Shown here: positions 52,665-61,517 of the stretch, piece after piece | Numbering within the stretch: the stretch's first letter is position 1 | Layout: each line of letters starts with the position of its first letter | Source of the DNA: Bacteroidota bacterium | Lineage (GTDB): Bacteria; Bacteroidota; Bacteroidia; Chitinophagales; Chitinophagaceae | NCBI GenBank assembly: GCA_018267545.1 | Contig: JAFDYG010000490.1 | Location: 1-64,000 of the forward strand | DNA: 64,000 nucleotides | Direction: 5' to 3' | The notes under the pieces: model-generated | Seen by the model: the letters and a program-made list of their open reading frames with translations, nothing else | Database searches by the model: none | Told to the model about the DNA's origin: nothing | Made by a program: the position numbers and the translations under genes

Positions 52665-54834
52665 ATTTCTTATAAAGCCCCTTGACTATCTCGATCGAAT
52701 TGCCCGTAGGCTCCTCCGCATAGACCACACCCGTAGTATTGACCCATTTCCATTCCCAATCCCTGATCGACTTCTCGAAGTCCGCCGTCTCCATCCGCGC
52801 CCCACGCCCCATCTTCCCCTTTAGGTACACAAAGAACTGCGCCCACCGCGGTTTATAAAAGTCCTTGACCAACCCCGCCCACTGCCTGCATGAATATTCG
52901 TGCAGCCCGCTTTCCTTATCCCCCCAGAGCGTGATCAGATCACGAGCGTTCTTTTCATACAGGTCCTTCTCCGCCGCATCCACCCCACAACGACGCGCAT
53001 CCCCGATCCATCGACCCAATAAAAAATCCTTTCGGGTAGCCAGCAGCGCATCCATATCGTCCATCAGCGCCAAAAACTCGGCCGTATATCGATCATAGTC
53101 CGCCTCGTTATGTTGCAGATAAGCCAGCACCCATTTCTGCTGTAATGGCAACGCATAGTTGGCAAGCACCTGCCGCGTGACATCCACCAGGTCGTACTGG
53201 AACCCATCACTGCCTCCCAACGAATCGGAAGCCTCCACCAACAGTCCCCAGGCCTTCGCCAGCTCCGCAGGCTGATAGTCCAGCACCGTTCTTATCCGGT
53301 CTCCCCAGGGCTCTATCTGAGGCCTCGATTGCAGGATCGACTCCGGCCCCCCTTCTCCAAGACCTCCCTTATAAACCGTTTCCGACAATATCTTCCAGGC
53401 GGCATTCGCCTTCGAGTTCTCAGCGCCATAACGCTGAAACGCATATGATCGTAGCCACGACGATAGATCGATAACGCTATCCCTCCACACATTGTCCAGC
53501 ATCAATTGATACAAGGCCGGATTCTGCTCGATACCCTCCGGCGTCAGCCCAATTCCCTTCATCGAACCCGAGACAGGACTGGCCAGCGCCTTCGCAGGCC
53601 CTTCCGCCACAGCCCCCATCCTGCCCCAAAGCGAGATATTCCCGCCAAAGTTGTGCAGCATGTTCCAGATCCACGGCTTGCCATAATAGGCATTGGTCCT
53701 CGTCCAGACCGGGTGACTTTCGCTATAAAGGTCCAGCACGATCATCTGATCGTCCGGCACAGCTTTTAACAATGCCTGTATCTGCGGCCCTCTCCAATAA
53801 GCCGAGTCATAATGAAACATCCAGCCCTGCATGACCCAGATCGCCTTCGGGTCGGCGCCGGCCATAGAAGCAAAGACTTTTTTGCTCATCGAGCTCAGAT
53901 AGGTAGAGTCGTCAGTAGGTGGGAGATTTTCGTTAAACGTATCGGCCGAATAGAAGTGATCGGTTCCATATTCCTGCGTCTGCGCCTCGATAAACTGGCG
54001 ACCAATCTTCTCGAAGAGAGGGTCCCCCGGATCGAGAATATAAACATCCGGAAATCCAGCCCCCCAGTTCGTCTTCTTCACCTTCGCCTGGGGATATCGC
54101 TGTACGAAGCTCGGCGGCACATGACCCGTAAACGAAGCCAGCACCGGCTTCATCCCCATCGCCCGCTCAGCCCCAAGTATCTTCTTCTGCAATTCCCGGT
54201 GTGAGTCCATCCAGTGCTGCGGCAGCGGCCCACCCCAGGCATCGATATTCCCCATCCAGAACCAGCTGAAATACGCCGGCCCGCAAAAGAACTTGTCCAG
54301 CTCCCCATCGCTAAAGCCCATGGCCCTGTAGACCCGCTGCCAGATCGCCTCCTCCCCCGTCAACGCCAGCGGCAGATTGATCCCATTCAGGGTCATCCAG
54401 TCGATCTCCCGCTGCCAGCGTTCCCAGTCCCACCAGGCCATCGAGTAATTGAACGTACAGTAGTTGATATAATACCGGTATGTATAAGGCGTCACTCGCC
54501 GCACTTTCCCCTTGACCACCGGCAGGACCGCCGGCAGTCGCAGCTCCCCTCCATTCCAAATCGATAAGCTATGACAGTATTCTCTTAAATAGCAATTTAG
54601 CGCCGAACCCACACTCAATCCATTGCTTCCCCGCAGCACGATCTTCCCCTTCCGGCTCTCTAATTCGAACACATCCTTCCCCTTTACAGGCGCCACATAC
54701 TCCGCGACAAATGCCCCGGCATGCGAACCCGTTACCCGGGCAATAAATGCAGTTACAGCATCCTTATCGATTTGTGAGTACCCATTTTTGATACCCACCA
54801 GTCCAAAAAAAATAAAAAATAACCGCGCTCTCAA
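52648..54834 (-). CDS. GH89 alpha-N-acetylglucosaminidase
   Basis: 728 residues starting with TTG at 54834, since no ATG occurs in frame before residue 132 and the signal peptide (RARLFFIFFGLVGIKNGYSQ) begins right there. The start overlaps the SusD stop as TTGA. NAGLU-family motifs: YRYYINYCTFNYSMAWWDWERW, MTLNGINLPLALTGEEAIW, GGPLPQHW, ADTFNENLPP with Glu302 and GIGLTPEGIEQNP with Glu433. Their 131-residue spacing matches the catalytic pair of human NAGLU (316 and 446). It removes terminal alpha-linked GlcNAc, found for example on gastric mucin and heparan sulfate. Exported, acting after SusCD import or at the surface. Confidence 0.93.
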   Translation of the reverse strand: MRARLFFIFFGLVGIKNGYSQIDKDAVTAFIARVTGSHAGAFVAEYVAPVKGKDVFELESRKGKIVLRGSNGLSVGSALNCYLREYCHSLSIWNGGELRLPAVLPVVKGKVRRVTPYTYRYYINYCTFNYSMAWWDWERWQREIDWMTLNGINLPLALTGEEAIWQRVYRAMGFSDGELDKFFCGPAYFSWFWMGNIDAWGGPLPQHWMDSHRELQKKILGAERAMGMKPVLASFTGHVPPSFVQRYPQAKVKKTNWGAGFPDVYILDPGDPLFEKIGRQFIEAQTQEYGTDHFYSADTFNENLPPTDDSTYLSSMSKKVFASMAGADPKAIWVMQGWMFHYDSAYWRGPQIQALLKAVPDDQMIVLDLYSESHPVWTRTNAYYGKPWIWNMLHNFGGNISLWGRMGAVAEGPAKALASPVSGSMKGIGLTPEGIEQNPALYQLMLDNVWRDSVIDLSSWLRSYAFQRYGAENSKANAAWKILSETVYKGGLGEGGPESILQSRPQIEPWGDRIRTVLDYQPAELAKAWGLLVEASDSLGGSDGFQYDLVDVTRQVLANYALPLQQKWVLAYLQHNEADYDRYTAEFLALMDDMDALLATRKDFLLGRWIGDARRCGVDAAEKDLYEKNARDLITLWGDKESGLHEYSCRQWAGLVKDFYKPRWAQFFVYLKGKMGRGARMETADFEKSIRDWEWKWVNTTGVVYAEEPTGNSIEIVKGLYKKYASNL

Positions 54835-56414
54835 TAATTGGGATTTTGTTTGATCACCCCCTTGCTCTCATCGATAATCTGCTGAGGCAAGGGCATATAA
54901 TAGTCCTTTGGCCTTACAAATGTACGCGCTGGAATGATAACTGAGCCATTATAGGGGGGCAGCGGAGAAGCCGCCTTGGGTTTGCTGACGATCGTATCCA
55001 GGTTGATCAGCTTGTCCTTGTCCCAACGCAGCAAATCCTGCCAACGGGTGTTTTCTGCACCCAGCTCGACACGACGTTCGTGGATCAGCTGGGCCATCGT
55101 TGCTCCGCTTCTCGGCAGCAACCCGGCGCGGGTCCGCACTTTATTCAACTCTGCATCCCCGCCGCCGGGACCATTCTGCCTTATTTTGGCCTCAGCAACC
55201 AGCAGATAGATGTCTGCCGTACGTAACAGCGGCTGCTTGAGATTGAAGTCTATTTGTCCATTGTGAGCCGGGTTGCCGTCCGATACAAAGGCCGTATATT
55301 TTCGGACACAATAGCCCGTCGCCGACATGCTCGGCAGCATCCGTCCCGTAGACTGCCCTTCTTTCCCGGCAAACATTTGATAAGCATCCGGCGCACCGAT
55401 GTCCACGATGTTCTTCTGATAAGGGATGGTATCCCCGACCGAAACCAGCGTAGCCCGCTTACGAATGGTGTCCGCCGTCTCGAATTCATCGGCGAAGTTC
55501 TGCGTCGGCTGATGGAAACCCCATCCCTGCCAGGATCGGTTCGTAAAATACTGGCTGATAGCCGAGGTCGGAACGTTGGCGGTCAGCTGGCTGTTGTTCC
55601 ATACCGCAAACAGTATCTCGGAATTGCTTTCCTGGTTGCCGACGGTAAAGTTATCCGCGTAATTTGTAGCAAGCGCATAGTTGGGATCACTGATGACCTT
55701 CGTTCCATAGGTGACCGCATCCGCAAGACGGTCTTCAATCATATACAGCTTACAAAGCATCCCCCACGCCGCACCCTTGCTCACCCTGCCCCTATCGGCA
55801 TCCCCATAGGTCTCAGGCAGCAGATTCGCAGCTTGCAGAAAATCGTTTTCAGCCTGCTTCCGAACGCTGTCGATCGACGATTTTGCTACATTGTAGTCCA
55901 CCGCCGTTACATTCTTCTCGGTAATGATGGGCACGTCTCCATAGATCTCGCTCAGGATAAAGTAGGCATAGCCACGCAAAAAGTATGCTTCGCCCATCGA
56001 ACGCTGCCTGATCGGATCGTCCATAACCGGCACCTTGGGAATATAGATCAACGCATTGTTCGCCCTTCCGATCTGCTCATAGGCAAACGGCCAGGTAACG
56101 CCGATCAGCTGAAGAGTGGCATCCGCATTGAATCTCTCCACGGCCCAGAAATCGGAGTGGTCACCCGCTACACTGATATCGTCCGACTGGTCATCGTAAA
56201 CATAGATATGGTGCCCGATATAGTCTTCCGTATACAAAATATTATAGATCCCATTGATACCGGCCAGCACGTCGTTCTGGTTCCGCCAGTAGTTCCCGGT
56301 ATTATACTGCCCGCTCTGCACCTGGTCCAGGGGGTGCTTGATACAACCCGCAATCACAGCCGCAGCCGCCAGGGAAAGAATGCCAAGTATTATATAGTTG
56401 CGTCTCTTTTTCAT
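54831..56414 (-). CDS. susD: SusD-like glycan-binding lipoprotein (RagB/SusD family)
   Basis: 527 residues. The lipobox VIAGC places the lipidated Cys at residue 24. The tetratricopeptide scaffold is visible as GEAYFLRGYAYFILSEIYGDVPIITE, AWGMLCKLYMIEDRLADAVTYGTKVI, and the C-terminal DIYLLVAEAKIRQNG, LNKVRTRAGLLP and LIHERRVELGAENTRWQDLLRW, all SusD/RagB landmarks. It would form the lid on the SusC channel at the cell surface and bind the oligosaccharide. It starts 16 bp after the SusC stop and its stop overlaps the GH89 start, so receptor and first enzyme are translationally linked. Confidence 0.95.
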   Translation of the reverse strand: MKKRRNYIILGILSLAAAAVIAGCIKHPLDQVQSGQYNTGNYWRNQNDVLAGINGIYNILYTEDYIGHHIYVYDDQSDDISVAGDHSDFWAVERFNADATLQLIGVTWPFAYEQIGRANNALIYIPKVPVMDDPIRQRSMGEAYFLRGYAYFILSEIYGDVPIITEKNVTAVDYNVAKSSIDSVRKQAENDFLQAANLLPETYGDADRGRVSKGAAWGMLCKLYMIEDRLADAVTYGTKVISDPNYALATNYADNFTVGNQESNSEILFAVWNNSQLTANVPTSAISQYFTNRSWQGWGFHQPTQNFADEFETADTIRKRATLVSVGDTIPYQKNIVDIGAPDAYQMFAGKEGQSTGRMLPSMSATGYCVRKYTAFVSDGNPAHNGQIDFNLKQPLLRTADIYLLVAEAKIRQNGPGGGDAELNKVRTRAGLLPRSGATMAQLIHERRVELGAENTRWQDLLRWDKDKLINLDTIVSKPKAASPLPPYNGSVIIPARTFVRPKDYYMPLPQQIIDESKGVIKQNPNY

Positions 56415-56430
56415 GTTGTCGATTTTCCGG

Positions 56431-59400
56431 TTAGAAATTCACCGTCGCTCCAACGGTAATGTTACGGGATTGAGGATACTGCGCTACGTCCACCCCACGC
56501 TGCAAGCCGGGAGTGACCGCGTACGGATTTTGAACACTAGGCCCCGAAGCCCCCGGATTGGTATATCCCAGCTCGGGAGTATATCCCTTATATCCGGTAA
56601 TTGTAAAGGTATTGTAGCTGCTGACGTAGACCCGGATATCGGGAATCTTCGCACTTCCGATTTGAAGCTTTGGCAGGGTGTATCCGATCGAAACACTCTT
56701 CAACGTAAGATAAGCGCCATTTTGTACCCACATATCCGAAGACCGGTAGTTGTTGTTCAGATTCTCGATCGACAGACGCGGAATGCTGTTGCTCGTATTC
56801 ACCCCATGCCAGCGGCCGTTCTGCTCGGCATACCAGTTGAATACCTGCGTAGCATCCAGACCCGCGAGACGGTCCGCATTGTACAGCGAAAAGCCCGTAG
56901 CGCCGGTGAAATTGAAAGCGAAGTCGAAACCCTTATAGTTTAAAGACCCATGGACGCCAAACTGAAAACGCGGATTGGGATCACCCAGTCTCGTCCGGTC
57001 CTTGTCATCGACCACGCCATCTCCGTTCAGGTCACGGAAATGCACATCGCCAGGCTTAATGTCTCCCCTGTTTGGATCTTTCGCCACGTCCGCAGATTTG
57101 TCGATATCATCCTGCGTCTGATAAAGACCCGCCGTCTTGAACCCATAGAAAGAAGCCATCGGCTGCCCTTCATAAGTACGGGAGATATCGACGTTCTCAC
57201 GGCCATAGATGGGGCCCGAGAGATATACATTGTCCCCGAATAGACGAGTCACCTTATTGCGGATGATCGAACCATTCGCCCCGAATGAATACCCCAGCTT
57301 CCCGGCCGTATTCGAATAGTTGACTTCGATTTCTACCCCTTTATTATTGATCTTGCCCAGGTTCAGGTCGGGCAGGGAAATATTCCCGCCATTGTCCGTC
57401 GTAAGACCATTTCCCCGCTGGGCGCCAAACGTCTCGACCAGCTGAAAAGGGATCAGCATGTCCGTCGTATTTTTATTGAAGTAGGTTACCGTTGCAGACA
57501 GATGATTGTTCAGCGTCGAAAGCTCCGCGCTGATATTGGTCATGACCGACCGCTCCCAGGTAATATCCGGATTGGCGATGCTGATGACATAGGCGCCGTT
57601 TTGGTAGACCGTACCCGTGCCCGTGCTATAGCCGTATCCACCGCCGCCAAGACCGCCGCCGCCACCATACCCGATTCCGCTCAGGTACTGGAAGTCGCCG
57701 ATATTCTGGTTACCCAGCTGCCCCCAGCCGCCCGTGATCTTGAGCGAATTGAGGAAATGGACGTTGTCCCGGAAAAAGTCCTCATCCGATACACGCCAGC
57801 CGGCCGAAAAAGCCGGGAAATAACCCCAACGCTTCCCAGGTGCAAACTTGCTGCTGCCATCCGCCCTGAAAGTCGCCGTCAGCAAATATTTGCTCATGAA
57901 CGAGTAGTTGCCCCGGATAAAATACGACTGCAAACCGGCGGTCGGTGAGTTGAAGCCCGTGTTGCCGGCGCTGCTGCTGTTCCCCAGATCCAGCACACGC
58001 TGGTTGATGCTCGTATCGTCATATCCGATTCGCGAGGCATTGAAGTAATTTCCTTTAAAGGTCTGCGCAGAATAACCACCCGTCAACGTAAGATTGTGCT
58101 GACCAAAGAGCTTGTTATAAGTAAGGTAGTATTCTTCCAGGAAGGACCAGCTCTTCCCGGAACCACGCGTCAACGTAGACGAGCCCGGTCCGCGAGCCTG
58201 TTCCGGCATCGCATTATCGAACTGATAGAGGTCTTCCGTCATCTGGTCGTAACCATAGTTCGCCCGGATCTTCAGCCCCTTGATGATTTCCAGCTCGGCA
58301 TATCCATTCGCGAGAATCCGGTCGAATTGATCATGCTTGTCTGTTTCCTGAGCCGTCGCCACAGGATTGTTGATATCTCCCAGTCCTGAAACGGACGCGC
58401 CATAGCTGCCATCCGGATTGAATATCGGGATCCCCGGGTTGAATCGTAACGCGCTCCACACCAGTCCCGCCTGCGTAGACTTGGTATTGGGAGACGCGCC
58501 ATCCGTATGCGAGTACACCAGGTTCTCCCCAACTTTCAACCGGTCGAAGATCTTATGCTCCGAATTGATCCTTGCGCTGTAACGTTTAAAAAAGGAATTG
58601 GGAATCATCCCCTTCTGGTCGAAATAGTTGCCGGAGAAGCTATAGGTGCTGGAATTATTCCCGCCCCGCAGCGCAAAGTCCGCATTCTGCGTATGCCCCG
58701 TGGTAAACAGAGCTCTCTGCCAGTCGGTCTTTTGCGTAGCATAGGTATCTCCCGACCAAACGGTGGGAATCGTCAATCCATCGTTCGTATAAGCCTCCCG
58801 TTTCAGCTTGACCAGATCCGGAGCCGTCAGCACGTCCAAATATTTTACCGCCTTGTCGACGCCATAATAATAGCCCACGCTCGTCTTCATCTGCTCGCCG
58901 AAACTCCCCTTCTTCGTCGTGATCAGCACCACTCCATTAGCAGCACGGCTGCCATAGATCGCCGAAGAGCTCGCGTCTTTCAGGATTTCCACCGAAGCAA
59001 TATCGTTCGGATTGACATCATTTAGTCCATTGGCCGGTACCCCATCGATCACGACCAGCGGATCTGAGTTGTTCAACGTACCCGTACCCCGGATACGGAT
59101 GCTCGGGTTGCTGCCGGGGCTGCCGTCATCCCGGATAATGTCTACACCGGAAGCACGACCTTGCAAAGCGCCCGCCGCATTGCTCACCGGTAGGTTCTTG
59201 AAGTCGTCCCCCTTTACCGTACTGATACTGCCCGTTACGTCTCTCTTACGCTGTGCACCATACCCCACGACGACCACGTCCGCCAGACCCGTCGCATTGG
59301 GCTGCAGCTTGACCGAAAGGTTATTCGATCCATCCAACCCAACCCGCTGCTCTTTATACCCGACATAGCTGATCACCAGCTCTTCGCCGGTGGCCGCATC

Positions 59401-59859
59401 GATGCTAAAATTTCCGTTCTCGTCCGTCTGAACAGTACGTGCTCCGCTGCCGAGCTTTATCGTTACTCCTCCAAGCGGCTTACCACTCTCATCCGTCACT
59501 TTTCCTTTAATAGCCGTATCCGGTCTCGACGGGTCAGCCGCCTGTCTCAACGGAGTGATGATAACCTTCCGATCGTCCTTGATCGTATAGCCAAACTTCC
59601 CCGACAGCACCTTATCCAGTATACTGTTCAGCGAAGCATCCGTAACATCCAGGTCTATTTTACCCAGCTGCCGCAGATAGTCGTTATTATAAAAGAACCG
59701 GTACCTGCTTTCCTGCTGGATAGCATTGAAGATCTCATGCGCCCCCACCTGCTTGACGTGGAAGCTGAACTTTTCCTGGGAATAGCCATGAGCGGACACT
59801 TGCAGACAGAATGCCATGAGCAAAGCGAGGCTCATTTTCATTGGCAAAAATTTCAGCAT
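56431..59859 (-). CDS. susC: SusC-like TonB-dependent transporter with STN domain
   Basis: 1142 residues from the ATG at 59859; a longer frame begins at a TTG at 59880 that overlaps fecR and is less likely. After the signal peptide (ending at GYSQ), residues about 30-105 form an STN domain (VGAHEIFNAIQQESRYRFFYNNDYL, DASLNSILDKVLSGKFGYTI), the signal-transducing module that contacts FecR anti-sigma factors. A carboxypeptidase-like domain follows (IKGKVTDESGKPLGGVTIKL), then the plug with VVVVGYGAQRKRDVTGSIS, GRASGVDIIRDDGSPG and VEILKDASSSAIYGSRAANGVVLITTKKG. The rest is the large barrel. It imports oligosaccharides with SusD and reports the ligand to FecR and the sigma factor encoded just upstream. 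Confidence 0.95.
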   Translation of the reverse strand: MLKFLPMKMSLALLMAFCLQVSAHGYSQEKFSFHVKQVGAHEIFNAIQQESRYRFFYNNDYLRQLGKIDLDVTDASLNSILDKVLSGKFGYTIKDDRKVIITPLRQAADPSRPDTAIKGKVTDESGKPLGGVTIKLGSGARTVQTDENGNFSIDAATGEELVISYVGYKEQRVGLDGSNNLSVKLQPNATGLADVVVVGYGAQRKRDVTGSISTVKGDDFKNLPVSNAAGALQGRASGVDIIRDDGSPGSNPSIRIRGTGTLNNSDPLVVIDGVPANGLNDVNPNDIASVEILKDASSSAIYGSRAANGVVLITTKKGSFGEQMKTSVGYYYGVDKAVKYLDVLTAPDLVKLKREAYTNDGLTIPTVWSGDTYATQKTDWQRALFTTGHTQNADFALRGGNNSSTYSFSGNYFDQKGMIPNSFFKRYSARINSEHKIFDRLKVGENLVYSHTDGASPNTKSTQAGLVWSALRFNPGIPIFNPDGSYGASVSGLGDINNPVATAQETDKHDQFDRILANGYAELEIIKGLKIRANYGYDQMTEDLYQFDNAMPEQARGPGSSTLTRGSGKSWSFLEEYYLTYNKLFGQHNLTLTGGYSAQTFKGNYFNASRIGYDDTSINQRVLDLGNSSSAGNTGFNSPTAGLQSYFIRGNYSFMSKYLLTATFRADGSSKFAPGKRWGYFPAFSAGWRVSDEDFFRDNVHFLNSLKITGGWGQLGNQNIGDFQYLSGIGYGGGGGLGGGGYGYSTGTGTVYQNGAYVISIANPDITWERSVMTNISAELSTLNNHLSATVTYFNKNTTDMLIPFQLVETFGAQRGNGLTTDNGGNISLPDLNLGKINNKGVEIEVNYSNTAGKLGYSFGANGSIIRNKVTRLFGDNVYLSGPIYGRENVDISRTYEGQPMASFYGFKTAGLYQTQDDIDKSADVAKDPNRGDIKPGDVHFRDLNGDGVVDDKDRTRLGDPNPRFQFGVHGSLNYKGFDFAFNFTGATGFSLYNADRLAGLDATQVFNWYAEQNGRWHGVNTSNSIPRLSIENLNNNYRSSDMWVQNGAYLTLKSVSIGYTLPKLQIGSAKIPDIRVYVSSYNTFTITGYKGYTPELGYTNPGASGPSVQNPYAVTPGLQRGVDVAQYPQSRNITVGATVNF

Positions 59860-59863
59860 AACT

Positions 59864-60913
59864 CTAGTTTTGGTCGACAATTAATTTTACCTGGTTACTG
59901 TCTATTTTATAATTGAACTTCGTCGTCATTTTTAGGATGTCCAGGGCTTGCTGCAGGCTTTCTTTCTCGAAAATACCGCTCACATGCTGCCTGCGCAGTC
60001 CCTCGCTTTCAAACGCTATATGCACCGCATACCGCCGCTCCATCTGCCGCACCACCTCTTCAAAAGGCTCATTATTGAAAATGAGCTTGTCTTCTACCCA
60101 GGCCGTCTCCGGAACCACTTCTTCGTGCTCGGTCTGGGGCAACGATAGCACCTGATAACGCAATTCGTTCTCCGTAAGGCCTTTTTCTTTATTGGTATTG
60201 GCAACCGTCAGCTTCTCATTCGGCGAAAGAAGTATTTTCTTCTCGGGGTCTTCATTCAGAATCACCTGTATCTTTCCGCTAATCAAGGTCGCAGAAACCT
60301 GCGCGTCCTCCCGGTAAGCCTTTACGTCGAATCTTGTACCCAGAACCCGCACCGTAATCTTCCCCGTATGTACAAAGAAGGGTTGATGAGTCTGCTGCGC
60401 CACATCGAAAAAAGCCTCCCCTTCCAGCTCCACTTCCCTGGTCTTCCCGACAAAAGAAGAAGGATAGATCAGCCGGCTTCCCGCATTCAACCACACCTTC
60501 GTCCCATCCGCCAGCACCAGCATCGACTTGCCCCCATAACCCACCTGCGTGGAATTACTGGCCACCACGGGGGGCCGCCGGCTCACCCGGTAATAAGCGA
60601 CAAATCCTCCTAATAGCACGATCAAAAGCGAAGCGGCCGCAACCCATACTTCCCAACGGGGCATCCTCCTTACTGTCGCCCCCTTGTTCATTTTCTCCGC
60701 CAAATGCGCCCAACCGCTGCTCGCCAGATCTTCGGCCGGCAAAGGCTTCTCCATACTTTTCAATGAAGACGCCACCTCCGACAGATATGAAAAAGACGTG
60801 TGAACGGACAACAATTGCTCCAGTTCCTCCAGCTCCTCGGGCAAAGCCACCTTCCCCATCTTCTTCGCCATTAATTCGATAATCCGTTGATGTGCAGTTG
60901 AAAAATCTCTCAT
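59864..60913 (-). CDS. FecR family anti-sigma factor (FecR-DUF4974)
   Basis: 349 residues. The cytoplasmic N-terminal helix bundle (1-85) is followed by one membrane span (about 89-108, WVAAASLLIVLLGGFVAYY). The periplasmic part has the FecR domain (GGKSMLVLADGTKVWLNAGSRLIYP, GEAFFDVAQQTHQPFFVHTGKITVRVLGTRFDVKAY) and the DUF4974 domain (LIFNNEPFEEVVRQMERRYAVHIAFE, SLQQALDILKMTTKFNYKI) at about 270-345, which has the same fold as STN domains. It keeps the ECF sigma factor inactive until SusC reports ligand. It is 18 bp after the sigma gene, and the SusC ATG follows its stop by 4 bp. Confidence 0.95.
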   Translation of the reverse strand: MRDFSTAHQRIIELMAKKMGKVALPEELEELEQLLSVHTSFSYLSEVASSLKSMEKPLPAEDLASSGWAHLAEKMNKGATVRRMPRWEVWVAAASLLIVLLGGFVAYYRVSRRPPVVASNSTQVGYGGKSMLVLADGTKVWLNAGSRLIYPSSFVGKTREVELEGEAFFDVAQQTHQPFFVHTGKITVRVLGTRFDVKAYREDAQVSATLISGKIQVILNEDPEKKILLSPNEKLTVANTNKEKGLTENELRYQVLSLPQTEHEEVVPETAWVEDKLIFNNEPFEEVVRQMERRYAVHIAFESEGLRRQHVSGIFEKESLQQALDILKMTTKFNYKIDSNQVKLIVDQN

Positions 60914-60931
60914 TCTGAGAGCAGGACACCC

Positions 60932-61507
60932 TTATTCCGCATTTTTCTTAAAAGAAACGGAAAAATTTTTCGGCAGGGAGGGGCGGAGCGCCTCCTCCAG
61001 CTTCTTCAGGGCAATGGTCAGCTGGGTAGTGACCGTCTTATAAGAGATGTCAAGAATACTGGCCACTTCGGCAGCCGACAAGCCATCTTCTTTTACTAGT
61101 TTGAATATCAATTTACAACGACCCGGCAGTCCGTCGATCGACGCCTCGATTTTCCGCCTCAGCTCGTCGGTGACCAGCAGCTGCTCCGGGTCGGGACTCA
61201 AATAGAAATGATGAACCACCTGGTTCTCCAGGTCGATCGTAACCCCCTTAACTTTTCGAAGATAATTGGCCGCCGTATTCCGGACCGCTACATAAAGATA
61301 CACCTGTATATTGTCGATCGAATTCAGCTTCGACCGGTTCTGCCATAGCTTCAAAAAAACATCGTTGACGATCTCCTCCGCCTGTTCGCGGCTTTGAATA
61401 AAAGTAAAAGCAAATTGGAACAGCTTGAATACATGCTCGGTATAGAACTGCCGGAAAGCAGTCTCATCATTTTCGAATTGTATCCGATACAGTAGTGCGG
61501 AGGACAT
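60932..61507 (-). CDS. ECF RNA polymerase sigma factor (Bacteroidetes SusC/FecR type)
   Basis: 191 residues from the ATG at 61507; a further in-frame start 13 codons upstream would overlap the previous gene. Region 2 is TAFRQFYTEHVFKLFQFAFTFIQSREQAEEIVNDVFLKLWQNR with the core-binding helix. Region 4 is IDGLPGRCKLIFKLVKEDGLSAAEVASILDISYKTVTTQLTIALKKLEEAL with the -35-binding helix-turn-helix. It should direct transcription of the susCD locus when released by FecR. It starts only 10 bp after the stop of the upstream FG-GAP gene, so it may also be transcribed from a promoter farther up, outside the window. Confidence 0.94.
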   Translation of the reverse strand: MSSALLYRIQFENDETAFRQFYTEHVFKLFQFAFTFIQSREQAEEIVNDVFLKLWQNRSKLNSIDNIQVYLYVAVRNTAANYLRKVKGVTIDLENQVVHHFYLSPDPEQLLVTDELRRKIEASIDGLPGRCKLIFKLVKEDGLSAAEVASILDISYKTVTTQLTIALKKLEEALRPSLPKNFSVSFKKNAE

Positions 61508-61517
61508 AGATGGTGTT

